A stretch of DNA of 64,000 nucleotides from Chryseobacterium rhizoplanae (GCF_900182655.1 NZ_FXTC01000016.1:1-64000); one strand, 5' to 3'. Counted from the stretch's first letter, positions 45,051 to 52,865 are shown. Numbers and translations are program-made. The notes: generated by a model not told the origin, from the sequence alone.

Positions 45051-45527
45051 ATGAAGAAACTCATCCTCGTAAGACATGCAAAAAGCGACTGGCCGGAGGA
45101 AACGGAGGACTTTGACAGACCATTGGCAGACAAGGGTTTGACAGACGCTATGCACATGTCCAGATTCCTTAAAAGCAATAATATTTCCATTGATCACTTT
45201 GTGTCAAGCCCAGCAGTGCGTGCACTGAATACGTGTAAGATTTTTAATCAGGCATACCAGCTGAACTGTTCTACTGATGAAAAACTATATAATCCTTCGG
45301 AAAGAAGCTTTGAATCTGTAATTTATGACCTGGATGACAGCTTGAATTCAGTTGCTTTTTTCTCGCATAATAATGGAATTTCCAATTTTGCCAATTCTAT
45401 TTCTGAAGATATTTTTCATTTTCCCACATGCGGAGTCGCTGGTTTTGAAGTAGACTGTGAATCATGGTCCGAATTTGACGGGGCCAAAAAGAAACTACTG
45501 TTCTTTTATGAACCAGGGAAAATATAA
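45051..45527 (+). CDS. SixA-like histidine phosphatase family protein
   Basis: The 158-aa product begins KKLILVRHAKSDWPEE, with Arg8-His9 as the phospho-accepting RHx motif of the histidine phosphatase superfamily. SixA in E. coli dephosphorylates a phosphotransfer protein; the substrate here is unknown. A second His is present in FFSHNNGISN near residue 105. It overlaps the next gene by 20 nt. Confidence 0.9.
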   Translation: MKKLILVRHAKSDWPEETEDFDRPLADKGLTDAMHMSRFLKSNNISIDHFVSSPAVRALNTCKIFNQAYQLNCSTDEKLYNPSERSFESVIYDLDDSLNSVAFFSHNNGISNFANSISEDIFHFPTCGVAGFEVDCESWSEFDGAKKKLLFFYEPGKI

Positions 45528-46398
45528 CGTTTCTTTCCTCTTTTCTTATGCAGCCCTATTTATCCTTCTCTTTTCATGTCAGAAACAGAAGAAAACCTAT
45601 TTTGAATCAATTGCGCTGAATGATATAAAGCTTTCTTCCCCCAAGCACGGAAGCTGGCGGTACAATCATGATGAAAAATTTCAGCAGTTTGAAGATTTTC
45701 AGCAATCAAAAAAGATAAAGCTCAAACCCGGAAAAAATACGATCTATCTCCAGCCGATCGGAAAATTTGATGAACTCCAGAAAAGACAAATAGCACTCAC
45801 CAAAGAATATTTAAAGATATATTTCCAGCTGGAAACAAAGATTCTTCCCGAGTTACCCAACACAATCTTTCCTGAAAAGATCAAAAGAATTTCAAAGGAA
45901 GGACAGGAGCAGATTCTGGCAAGTTATGTCCTGGACAGCATTCTGATCAAAAGAAGGCCTAAAGATGCTGTAATACTCATGGGAATTACAGAAAAAGATC
46001 TTTTTCCCCAACCGGAATGGAACTACGTTTTCGGACTTGCATCTTATGAAGAAGGTGTAGGCGTAACATCTATATATAGATTTGCCAATGGTCATTTGAC
46101 CGATTCCAATTTCAATGAAAGTTTTTTAAGATTAATAAAGATCAGTTCCCACGAGATCGGGCATATGTTCGGAATCAGCCATTGCCTGAATGCCAACTGC
46201 GTGATGAATGGAACCAATTCACTTTCAGAAACAGATTATCACCTCGCAAGAGCATGTTCACTCTGCCAGAGAAAACTGAATTCCAGTATACATTATAATA
46301 ATAAGAAAAGACTTCTTGAGTTAAAAAGTTTCTTTGAAAAGCAGCATCTCAATACAGAACTTTCTTTAGCAGAACAAGACCTGAACCTGTTGCAATAA
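45508..46398 (+). CDS. Archaemetzincin-like metalloprotease lipoprotein
   Basis: The 296-aa product has a lipoprotein signal (lipobox LFSC, Cys24). Its zinc motif HEIGHMFGISHC, with CVM and CSLC downstream, follows the archaemetzincin pattern HExxHxxGx3Cx4CxM ... CxxC, though with 16 residues between the Met and the last CxxC in place of the usual 17. The four Cys would bind a second zinc. The body is longer than most archaemetzincins and lipid-anchored, so it probably acts in the periplasm or outer membrane. The ATG at 45508 begins the signal sequence and overlaps the sixA-like stop by 20 nt. Confidence 0.82.
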   Translation: MNQGKYNVSFLFSYAALFILLFSCQKQKKTYFESIALNDIKLSSPKHGSWRYNHDEKFQQFEDFQQSKKIKLKPGKNTIYLQPIGKFDELQKRQIALTKEYLKIYFQLETKILPELPNTIFPEKIKRISKEGQEQILASYVLDSILIKRRPKDAVILMGITEKDLFPQPEWNYVFGLASYEEGVGVTSIYRFANGHLTDSNFNESFLRLIKISSHEIGHMFGISHCLNANCVMNGTNSLSETDYHLARACSLCQRKLNSSIHYNNKKRLLELKSFFEKQHLNTELSLAEQDLNLLQ

Positions 46399-46429
46399 AC
46401 AATATTTCTTTTACCAACTCCCCATTCCC

Positions 46430-46490
46430 CTCCTTCGGGGGGGCGGCAAAAAATTTATTTTTTGACGGGGTGATTAAGTTCTGGGTAAAG
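46430..46490. repeat. Palindromic intergenic repeat (CCTCCTTCGGGGGG ... GACGGGGTG type)
   Basis: The segment has a GC-rich stem-like part around CCCTCCTTCGGGGGGG, then AAAAAATTTATTTTTT, then GACGGGGTG. I recall similar elements in many flavobacterial intergenic regions; this was not checked. Confidence 0.5.
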
Positions 46491-46513
46491 CCATTATCGT
46501 GTAAAATTGAAAA

Positions 46514-46531
46514 AACGGGCTAAAGCCCGTT
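46514..46531. repeat. Perfect hairpin AACGGGC-TAAA-GCCCGTT
   Basis: A perfect 7-bp stem with a 4-nt loop after a run of As, in the intergenic region after the archaemetzincin gene. It could work as a terminator in the minus direction or be a member of a dispersed repeat together with the hairpin at 46597. Confidence 0.55.
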
Positions 46532-46596
46532 CCTATGAATATCAAAAGTCATTATTTATAATTCCACGAGGAAATAATTTCTTCATAGAAACAAAA

Positions 46597-46618
46597 AGAA
46601 CGGACCAATGCCCGTTCT
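46597..46618 (-). terminator. Terminator of the minus-strand beta-lactamase-family gene
   Basis: Read on the minus strand, AGAACGG / CCGTTCT with an 8-nt loop is followed by TTTTTGTTT, 28 nt beyond the stop. Confidence 0.7.
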
Positions 46619-46645
46619 TCAAAGAATATTTTTATGCTTCCTTTT

Positions 46646-48190
46646 TTATTTCTTCTTCAAATCCAGATCATCAAAATCAAAACTGAAATCGGTCACATCG
46701 GAAATCGCTTTCAATTTTGCAGATTCTGCCTTTCCGTTTTCGTCATAGCTGAAAATAATATAGGCATCCGCATCATAGCTTCTGTCATCCCATTTGATAA
46801 TGAAAGAACTATTAGAGTAAGGAAGTAATTCTCCTTTTAATCTTGGAGAGTTTTTGCATGAAATTCTGTAAGTATTTCCCTGCTGAGAAATTTCTACATC
46901 CCCAAACCATGCATCATTATATGTCCCTGTAAACTGTTCTGCTTTGGGCTGAAGAGATTTTTCTTTTTTAAATGCTTCTGATTTTGCAAAGGCATCTTTC
47001 TTTTGCTTATTAAAATCCGCTTCCATCTTAGACATTCTGTCACCATATGTTTTCAGCCAGTTTCTGTCTGCTACACCAAGATAAGAATCCTTTACCGTAT
47101 TGGTAATGGTATTGAAAGCTGCTCCGGACTGTTGGTTGGTCAATACAACAATTCCCAGCTTCATATCCGGAATCAAAGTAAACTGGGTAACCGTTCCAAT
47201 TAAGCCGCCTGTATGCTGCACCTGCTTATGTCCTTTAACATCGCTCAGGAACCATCCTAAACCATATCCGTAGAAACTTGTATCATAAGGATTCTTCGCA
47301 GCTACTCTATCAGGGATCTGAAGATTCCAAAGCTGTTGAACATTTTTATCTGAAACTAATTTTTTTCCGTCTTTCGTGGTGAAATTATTTAACAGACATT
47401 CTGCCCAGGTTGTCATATCTTTAATGTTACTCATAATTCCCCCGGCAGCATTTGCTGTTTCGTTCCAGTCGTGAGGAACAGCAATAGCTTTTCCGTCTAC
47501 AGGAGCATGTGCATCAATTTTGTTGGCCGTTGCTTTTGCTCTGTTATAGCTCCCAAAGCTAGAAGTCATTCCTACAGGCTTCATGATTCTCTGTTCAATA
47601 AAGTCTGCCCAGCTTAATCCGGAAACTCTGTGAATCACTTCCCCGGCAACTATAAACATGATATTATTATAATCTAATTTTGTTCTGAAAGGATTTTCAG
47701 GTTTCAGGTATCTCACATTATGAACAATGTCATTCACCGTTAAGTTCCCCCCTTCCGGAAAAAACATAAGATCTCCCTGGCCAAGTCCTAATCCGGCTCT
47801 GTGAGTGATAAGATCTTTTATCGTTACATTTTGCGAAACATACGGATCGTACATTTGAAACTCAGGAATATATTTTGAAACTTTATCATCCCAGTTCAGT
47901 TTTCCTTCATCTGCTAAAATTGCTAACGCTGTACATGTGAAACCTTTAGAGTTGGAAGCAATCCCCACCAATGTATTATCATCCATAGGCTGTTTGGTCG
48001 TAAGAGAACGTACTCCAAAACCTTTGGAATAAATCATTTTCCCATCTTTTACAATCCCTACGGACATTCCAGGTACATCAAACGTTTTCAGAGTATTTTG
48101 GATCAGTTCATCCAGCTTTTTTTCTTCAACCTGTGCATTGGCTAATCCTACGGTCAAAAGAAAAATGAAAAAAGAAAGTTTCTGTTTCAT
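46646..48190 (-). CDS. Serine beta-lactamase-family hydrolase with DUF3471-like C-terminus
   Basis: The 514-aa product has a signal peptide (about residues 1-19) and the beta-lactamase/penicillin-binding-protein C fold of class C-type enzymes: SNSK (SxxK), DYNN (YxN), and HTGG (KTG equivalent). A C-terminal beta-barrel domain (about 405-510) resembles DUF3471. This group includes esterases, D-aminopeptidases and PBP4-like proteins, so the substrate is not predictable. It is probably periplasmic. Its -7 box lies 18 nt before the ATG. Confidence 0.88.
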   Translation of the reverse strand: MKQKLSFFIFLLTVGLANAQVEEKKLDELIQNTLKTFDVPGMSVGIVKDGKMIYSKGFGVRSLTTKQPMDDNTLVGIASNSKGFTCTALAILADEGKLNWDDKVSKYIPEFQMYDPYVSQNVTIKDLITHRAGLGLGQGDLMFFPEGGNLTVNDIVHNVRYLKPENPFRTKLDYNNIMFIVAGEVIHRVSGLSWADFIEQRIMKPVGMTSSFGSYNRAKATANKIDAHAPVDGKAIAVPHDWNETANAAGGIMSNIKDMTTWAECLLNNFTTKDGKKLVSDKNVQQLWNLQIPDRVAAKNPYDTSFYGYGLGWFLSDVKGHKQVQHTGGLIGTVTQFTLIPDMKLGIVVLTNQQSGAAFNTITNTVKDSYLGVADRNWLKTYGDRMSKMEADFNKQKKDAFAKSEAFKKEKSLQPKAEQFTGTYNDAWFGDVEISQQGNTYRISCKNSPRLKGELLPYSNSSFIIKWDDRSYDADAYIIFSYDENGKAESAKLKAISDVTDFSFDFDDLDLKKK

Positions 48191-48208
48191 TGTTTATTTT
48201 AATTTTCC

Positions 48209-48216
48209 CAAATTTA
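48209..48216 (-). promoter_or_regulatory. -7 box TAAATTTG for the beta-lactamase-family gene
   Basis: Minus-strand perfect TAnnTTTG, 18 nt before the ATG at 48190. Confidence 0.55.
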
Positions 48217-48288
48217 CTAAATATTAAGTGATGCTAATTTTAGCATGATTAAAAGTTTACTTATTTTACTGATAAATCTGTTGTATTC

Positions 48289-48753
48289 ATGAAAAAGCCT
48301 ATTTGTATCTGTATTTTCTCTCTTTTCGCAGCCGGTGGTATCAAAGCCCAGGACAGAACTTCCAATCCTTTACTTTTACAAACCTGGAATCTCAGTAAAA
48401 TGGATACTTATATTTATACCTACGAAAAGAAGGATGGTTTTGAGGCAAGAAAAGAAGGTATAAGATTTCAGAAAAATGGAAAAATCACAGGAAACCTGAT
48501 TAAATCTACATTAAGATATGATACTGTGGAAGAACCGGTTACTAAAAGTGAAAAACCAGACCGCTACATCGGGAACTGGAAAAAAGCTTCAGATTCTACA
48601 GTGACTTTGGTATTTCCTTCCAATACGAATATGACAGGCACTTTTGTTATTTCAAAGCTTACAGAGAATCAACTGAAACTAAAGAAGGTTTTCAGTGCAG
48701 ATATAGAAAAGAAACTGGATTCTATCAGGAAAACAAAAAATATTACTGACTGA
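48289..48753 (+). CDS. Small exported protein of unknown function
   Basis: The 154-aa product has a signal peptide (about residues 1-20, IKAQ) and a beta-strand-rich body with KEGIRFQKNGKITGNL and TVTLVFPSN, in the style of lipocalin-like exported proteins of Bacteroidetes. No catalytic motif. It is divergent from the beta-lactamase-family gene. Confidence 0.65.
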   Translation: MKKPICICIFSLFAAGGIKAQDRTSNPLLLQTWNLSKMDTYIYTYEKKDGFEARKEGIRFQKNGKITGNLIKSTLRYDTVEEPVTKSEKPDRYIGNWKKASDSTVTLVFPSNTNMTGTFVISKLTENQLKLKKVFSADIEKKLDSIRKTKNITD

Positions 48754-48809
48754 TATTCTGAAAGTATTCTCTGAAAGTAAACCAATCTGATAAGTTGATT
48801 AAAGCTTCT

Positions 48810-48817
48810 TATATTTG
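48810..48817 (+). promoter_or_regulatory. -7 box TATATTTG for the gene at 48837
   Basis: A perfect TAnnTTTG 19 nt before the chosen ATG at 48837. Confidence 0.55.
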
Positions 48818-48836
48818 CAATCTTAAAAAATCAAAA

Positions 48837-49286
48837 ATGGCAGTAAACAGATTATTGGCTTTCTTCTTACTGATGATAAGCTGTAATTTATATTTTTCCC
48901 AGGACGTTACCATCAAAGACAATAAAGTTTTATTGGATGGAAAACAGATCCTGAAGACTGAAAAAATCAATGTAGCCCAGTATTCATTTTTCTCTATGAA
49001 AGATGATGAGGAAATTCTTCTTTACCGATATATGGATAATGAGACTCCAAGCTATGTAAGTGATGATTATTTTATCCTGAATTTTCTGCCTGAAAAAACA
49101 AAAGTAGAATCAACAGATATAGCCAAAATTGCCAATTTCATGAATTCCAAAAAAGGAATGGAAAAGCTGGTAAAATGGTTATTAAAAGAAAGAGTGATTA
49201 ATCATGATGGAGAACTGAATCCTGACCGTGTAGCGATATTCAAAGATAAATACCACGAAAATATTACAGAAAGAACCTTTAGATAA
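48837..49286 (+). CDS. Small exported protein of unknown function
   Basis: The 149-aa product has a signal sequence (about residues 1-21, ending YFSQ) and a mixed alpha/beta body (DVTIKDNKVLLDGKQIL, then a helical part from about 95). No family is recognised. Its stop overlaps the next gene's start by one base (TAATG), so the two are coupled. The ATG at 48837 fits the -7 box; an in-frame upstream start at 48795 adds spacer-like residues. Confidence 0.62.
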   Translation: MAVNRLLAFFLLMISCNLYFSQDVTIKDNKVLLDGKQILKTEKINVAQYSFFSMKDDEEILLYRYMDNETPSYVSDDYFILNFLPEKTKVESTDIAKIANFMNSKKGMEKLVKWLLKERVINHDGELNPDRVAIFKDKYHENITERTFR

Positions 49287-49783
49287 TGACAAAGATCCTT
49301 CTCCTTTCCGACTCTCATTCTTATATTGATGACAGAATTCTGGAATACGCTTCTCAGGCTGACGAAGTATGGCATTGTGGCGATTTTGGAAATCTTGACG
49401 TCATTGAACAGCTGGAAAAGATAAAACCTCTGAAAGGAGTATACGGAAACATTGATGATGCTAAAATCCAGGCTGAGTTTCCGGAGGTCAATCGTTTTTT
49501 CTGCGAAAATCTCGAGGTCTTAATGATTCATATCGGAGGTTATCCCGGAAAATATACTCCACTCACTAAAAAGGAAATAGCAAAAAAAGCGCCTAAATTA
49601 TTTATCTCAGGACATTCCCATATTTTGAAAGCGATGTATGATGAGAAAAATAATCTCTTGCACCTTAATCCCGGTGCCTGTGGAAAACAGGGCTGGCATA
49701 AAGTAAGAACAATGATGCGCTTTGTGGTAGACGGTGAAGAAATCAAAGATCTGGAGGTAATTGAATTGGGACCAAGAGTTTGA
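49286..49783 (+). CDS. YfcE/MJ0936-type metallophosphoesterase
   Basis: The 165-aa product has the small calcineurin-like phosphodiesterase motifs: LLLSDSHSY at the N-terminus (DxH), WHCGDFGNLD (GDxxxxD), VYGNIDD (GN[H/I]D variant), IHIGGYPGKY, and SGHSHILKA (GHSH). The length matches YfcE and Mj0936. Substrates may be phosphodiesters such as cyclic nucleotides, but this is not shown. It shares one base with the upstream stop. Confidence 0.9.
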   Translation: MTKILLLSDSHSYIDDRILEYASQADEVWHCGDFGNLDVIEQLEKIKPLKGVYGNIDDAKIQAEFPEVNRFFCENLEVLMIHIGGYPGKYTPLTKKEIAKKAPKLFISGHSHILKAMYDEKNNLLHLNPGACGKQGWHKVRTMMRFVVDGEEIKDLEVIELGPRV

Positions 49784-49841
49784 TGAGTGATAACATGGGT
49801 CTTTGAGCGTTGGAGGGTTTGAGAATTTGGGAGTAAATGAG

Positions 49842-49874
49842 TTTGCCTTCAATACATTTTACTTTCTACCTTTG
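49842..49874 (+). promoter_or_regulatory. Complete -33/-7 promoter TTTG-N21-TACCTTTG
   Basis: TTTG (49842-49845) and TACCTTTG (49867-49874) are separated by 21 nt, the best full Bacteroidetes sigma-ABfr promoter match in the window, 34 nt before the ATG of the Smr gene. Confidence 0.65.
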
Positions 49875-49908
49875 CACCAATAATGGGTTCAGACAAGTCT
49901 AAAAAAAT

Positions 49909-50403
49909 ATGAAAATCGGCGATAAGGTTTCGGTAGTAGATGAAGATTTAAGCGGAGTGGTAACTTCCGTGAAGGGAAATATTGTCGTTTTTAAAGATGA
50001 ATATGGCTTTACCCATCAATATCCCAAAGAAAAACTGGTTCCGAAAGATTCGGATCTTTATGAAAATATCAGAGTAGTAAGAAAAGCGGAGCCTAAAAAA
50101 ATCATTTCTAAGAAACATCAGAAAAATCATTTGGTTTTAGACCTTCATTTTCATAATTTGGTAAAGAATCCCAATGACTATGACAGCTTTGAAAGATTGT
50201 TTATTCAAAAGGAGAAACTCATTGAAGTGATAGAGTTTTGCAGAAAGAACAACTTGAAGAGGCTTGAAATTGTTCACGGCATTGGTGACGGGACTCTGCA
50301 GAGGATGGTTCGGGATGTATTGGAAAGCCAGGTCAATATTGATTTTTATAATAAGGAAATACTTCACCATCAATCGGGTGCGGTAATGGTAGAATTTCAC
50401 TAA
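49909..50403 (+). CDS. Smr-domain protein
   Basis: The 164-aa product starts with a small SH3-like part (MKIGDKVSVVDEDLSGVV ... FKDEYGFTHQYPKEKLV, about residues 1-45) and a linker. A Smr domain follows from about 75 to 164: LVLDLHFHNLV (the DLH motif) and LEIVHGIGDGTLQRMVRDVL (the HGxG motif). Smr domains are nicking or RNA-binding nucleases. The gene has a complete -33/-7 promoter upstream. Confidence 0.9.
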   Translation: MKIGDKVSVVDEDLSGVVTSVKGNIVVFKDEYGFTHQYPKEKLVPKDSDLYENIRVVRKAEPKKIISKKHQKNHLVLDLHFHNLVKNPNDYDSFERLFIQKEKLIEVIEFCRKNNLKRLEIVHGIGDGTLQRMVRDVLESQVNIDFYNKEILHHQSGAVMVEFH

Positions 50404-50408
50404 ATTTG
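50401..50408 (+). promoter_or_regulatory. -7 box TAAATTTG overlapping the Smr stop codon
   Basis: A perfect TAnnTTTG whose first three bases are the TAA stop of the preceding gene. It ends 13 nt before the ATG at 50422, so the DUF3822 gene may have its own start of transcription. Confidence 0.5.
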
Positions 50409-50421
50409 CAGCAATTGAAAT

Positions 50422-51138
50422 ATGAACGTACTTAATTTACTTTTTACCAAAGACGGATTGATCTACCAGATTGTTAAGAACAAAAACATTCTGGAGGAAA
50501 AATCTTATTTCGTTACTGAAGAAACCCCGGCCAATCTTATTGAGCAAAAGCTGGACGAAGTTCTTATTAAGCAGCGCTATGATGAGATCCAGGTGATTTC
50601 AGCATTTAATCATTTTACCCTGATGCCTGAAGGTTTTTCTGAGCATGAAGCAGGATTTGATCTGATCGCCTTTAATGCACCAACTGATAGAGAACAGGAA
50701 GAGCTGATGCTTTCTATCAACAAAAAATTCAACATACAGTTTTATTATACTTTCCCGAAAAATTATTATAAAAAAATAAAAGAGCTGGCGATACCGGTTC
50801 ATTTTAATTTCTCCGGAGAAAAGTTCTTAAGTTCAATTAATAATAAAACCAACAAGGAAATTCACATCAATCTTTATCATAACCAATGTGAGTTCTTTGC
50901 GATTGACAATAAAAAAATCATCCTTTATAATAATCTTGATGTCAACTCTGAAGTAGATTTTCTTTACTTCATTATGTTTACATTGAGCAAGATAGGTTTT
51001 GGAATCAATGAAACCAGCTTTTATGCTTATGGAGAAACTACGGAAAATGAAACATTCATTTCCGAGCTTCAGAAATTTGTAAAAAATCTGAAAATTGTTT
51101 TTGACAATATTCCAAACAAGAATTTTATACTCAACTAG
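50422..51138 (+). CDS. DUF3822 protein
   Basis: The 238-aa product matches the Bacteroidetes-wide DUF3822 family, a protein of about 250 aa with an actin/FtsA-like ATPase fold predicted by others. Segments LLFTKDGLIYQIVKNKN and NALNDVNSE-like strand patterns occur, but no catalytic residue stands out. It lies between the Smr and rsmD genes on the same strand, an arrangement common in flavobacteria. The family call is from memory of the sequence pattern and context. Confidence 0.65.
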   Translation: MNVLNLLFTKDGLIYQIVKNKNILEEKSYFVTEETPANLIEQKLDEVLIKQRYDEIQVISAFNHFTLMPEGFSEHEAGFDLIAFNAPTDREQEELMLSINKKFNIQFYYTFPKNYYKKIKELAIPVHFNFSGEKFLSSINNKTNKEIHINLYHNQCEFFAIDNKKIILYNNLDVNSEVDFLYFIMFTLSKIGFGINETSFYAYGETTENETFISELQKFVKNLKIVFDNIPNKNFILN

Positions 51139-51220
51139 GTTGCAGGCCGCAGGTAATAGGGATTGATCCCGGACATAATTACCCACCACCTATAATCTAT
51201 TACCTAAACCCTAAGAAAAT

Positions 51221-51793
51221 ATGTTCAGAATAATATCAGGCAAATGGAAAGCCAAGAAAATTGCCGCCCCTAAAAACTTTGATGTAAGGCCTACCACCGA
51301 TTTTGCCAAAGAGGCTTTATTCAGCATTCTGGAAAACAAATACGACATGCAGTCGATTTCCGTGCTTGATCTTTTTGCAGGAATTGGCTCTATTACCTTT
51401 GAATTTGCTTCCAGAGGATGTCAAAGTGTTACTTCTGTAGAAATGAATCCAAAGCATACCGCGTTTATCAATTCTACCGCTTCTGAGCTCGATATGGCAC
51501 TTCAGATCAATGTACAGAGAGGTGATGTATTTGACTGGCTTAAAAAATTCAGAAATAAAAAGTCATTTGAGATTGTGTTCTCTGATGCTCCTTTTGAAAT
51601 GGAAGAGAAAAAGTATTACGAGCTGATCTCTCTGGTATTAAATAATAAATACCTGAAAGAAAATGGAGTTCTTATTGTAGAGCACCAAAGCCGTATGAAG
51701 CTGGAACATCCCAACCTAACAGATACCCGAAAATACGGAAACGTGAGTTTCAGTTTTTTTGAACCGAATAAAGAAGATAATCAGGAACTTTAA
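51221..51793 (+). CDS. rsmD: 16S rRNA (guanine-966-N2)-methyltransferase RsmD
   Basis: RsmD methylates G966 of 16S rRNA using S-adenosylmethionine. The 190-aa product has MFRIISGKWKAKKI and RPTTDFAKEALF at the N-terminus, motif I DLFAGIGSITFEFASRG near residue 48, and motif IV FSDAPFEME near residue 125, where other family members usually have DPPF/DPPY. Its stop overlaps the stop of the convergent HxlR gene. Confidence 0.92.
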   Translation: MFRIISGKWKAKKIAAPKNFDVRPTTDFAKEALFSILENKYDMQSISVLDLFAGIGSITFEFASRGCQSVTSVEMNPKHTAFINSTASELDMALQINVQRGDVFDWLKKFRNKKSFEIVFSDAPFEMEEKKYYELISLVLNNKYLKENGVLIVEHQSRMKLEHPNLTDTRKYGNVSFSFFEPNKEDNQEL

Positions 51794-51802
51794 TTCCTGA
51801 TT
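51779..51802 (+). terminator. Terminator of rsmD with the stop codons in its loop
   Basis: A 9-bp stem (AATCAGGAA / TTCCTGATT) with loop CTTTAA is followed by a long T-run. The loop carries the overlapping stop codons of rsmD and the convergent HxlR gene (TTAA, 51790-51793). The arm on the right lies inside the HxlR coding end. Confidence 0.8.
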
Positions 51803-52137
51803 ATTTTTTTTGAGATTACCGGAGCTTCTTCACCCCATTTTGTTATCGCTTCCAGAACAGGCAATAAGGTCCTTCCAAAACCTGTCAATTCATATTCAAC
51901 TACTAAAGGAGGTTTTTCCGTAAAAACTTTACGGTCAACAATTCCATCCTCTTCCAGCTGTTTTAGCTGAAGGCTTAGTGTTCTTTCTGTAATGGTAGGA
52001 ATTGATTTTCTTAATTCATTATATCTTCTAGCCCCATCAATAAGATGGTGCAAAATAACTGCCTTCCATTTACCGCCTATAAATTTCATAGTAACACTGG
52101 TACAGCAGGGATAAGATTTATTATCTATTGTATACAT
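51790..52137 (-). CDS. HxlR-family transcriptional regulator
   Basis: The 115-aa winged-helix protein has the HxlR signature FIGGKWKAVILHHLIDG near residues 18-35 and TERTLSLQLKQLEEDG (recognition helix region). Cys11-Cys12 precede the helix, where HxlR/DUF24 redox-sensing regulators (such as YodB) carry a sensing Cys, so an electrophile or quinone sensor is plausible. It is divergent from a nitroreductase gene with a perfect inverted repeat flanking both promoters. It probably represses both genes. Confidence 0.88.
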   Translation of the reverse strand: MYTIDNKSYPCCTSVTMKFIGGKWKAVILHHLIDGARRYNELRKSIPTITERTLSLQLKQLEEDGIVDRKVFTEKPPLVVEYELTGFGRTLLPVLEAITKWGEEAPVISKKIIRN

Positions 52138-52155
52138 TTTTATACTATCATTTTT
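52138..52155. promoter_or_regulatory. Operator-like half-site (left arm of 18-bp inverted repeat)
   Basis: TTTTATACTATCATTTTT starts one base from the HxlR start codon. It is the exact reverse complement of the right arm at 52202-52219. Likely HxlR binding site. Confidence 0.72.
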
Positions 52156-52163
52156 TACCGTTA

Positions 52164-52194
52164 TTGCAAAGTTAGGAAACTTAAATTAATTTTG
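52164..52194 (+). promoter_or_regulatory. -33/-7 promoter of the nitroreductase gene with the divergent HxlR -7 box
   Basis: TTG (52164-52166) and TAATTTTG (52187-52194) are 20 nt apart and match the sigma-ABfr promoter. On the minus strand TAACTTTG (52174 to 52167) is a perfect -7 box for the HxlR gene, so the promoters overlap back to back. Confidence 0.65.
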
Positions 52195-52201
52195 TAACTA
52201 T

Positions 52202-52219
52202 AAAAATGATAGTATAAAA
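52202..52219. promoter_or_regulatory. Operator-like half-site (right arm of 18-bp inverted repeat)
   Basis: AAAAATGATAGTATAAAA ends two bases before the nitroreductase ATG. It is the exact reverse complement of the left arm, so the same protein could cover the transcription start regions of both genes. Confidence 0.72.
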
Positions 52220-52221
52220 TT

Positions 52222-52821
52222 ATGAACTTTTTAAACAAAATGAAAAACAGGTATACGGTAAAAAAGTATAATCCTCAAGGAAAAATCAGTGAAGAACAGA
52301 TTGAAGAACTTAAAGAGATCCTGAATCTGAGTCCATCATCCATCAACAGCCAGCCATGGAACTTTATCTTTGTCAATGATCCGGAACTGAAAAAACAATT
52401 GGGTGACAAATCTTATTTTAATAAAGCTAAAGTTTTGGACAGCAGCCATGTCATTGTCTTTCAGGTGATCAAAAACATAGAAAACTTTGAGAAGCAAATT
52501 GAAGAAAACCTTCCGGAAGGATCTGTCAATTATTACCGGACTATGGTAAAACCTAAAGGAGAAACTGCGATAAAATCATGGCTTGGACATCAGGTTTACT
52601 TATCATTAGGAGTACTGCTTTCTGCTTGTGCAGCTATGGGAATAGATTCCACTCCGATGGAAGGAATTGAGCCTGAAGGATATGATGCTGTTCTGAATAA
52701 TGAAAAATATGAGACTTTATTTGCAGTAGCTATCGGGGAAAGAGATGAAACAGATGCCAACCAGCCTCAATTCAATCCGAAAACCAGACTGAAAGCTGAA
52801 AAAGTAATTGTGGAAGCGTAA
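52222..52821 (+). CDS. Nitroreductase-family NAD(P)H oxidoreductase (NfsB-like)
   Basis: The 199-aa flavoprotein has the nitroreductase FMN-binding features RYTVKKYNP near residue 9, LSPSSINSQPWNF near 35, and ACAAMGIDSTPMEGIEPEGYDAVL near 140-160. Such enzymes reduce quinones and nitro compounds. The divergent HxlR regulator and shared operator suggest induction by reactive quinone- or nitro-type compounds. Start ATG is two bases beyond the right operator arm. Confidence 0.9.
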   Translation: MNFLNKMKNRYTVKKYNPQGKISEEQIEELKEILNLSPSSINSQPWNFIFVNDPELKKQLGDKSYFNKAKVLDSSHVIVFQVIKNIENFEKQIEENLPEGSVNYYRTMVKPKGETAIKSWLGHQVYLSLGVLLSACAAMGIDSTPMEGIEPEGYDAVLNNEKYETLFAVAIGERDETDANQPQFNPKTRLKAEKVIVEA

Positions 52822-52865
52822 ATTAAACACGAATCTCACAATTTATTTCACAAAAAGACATTAAT

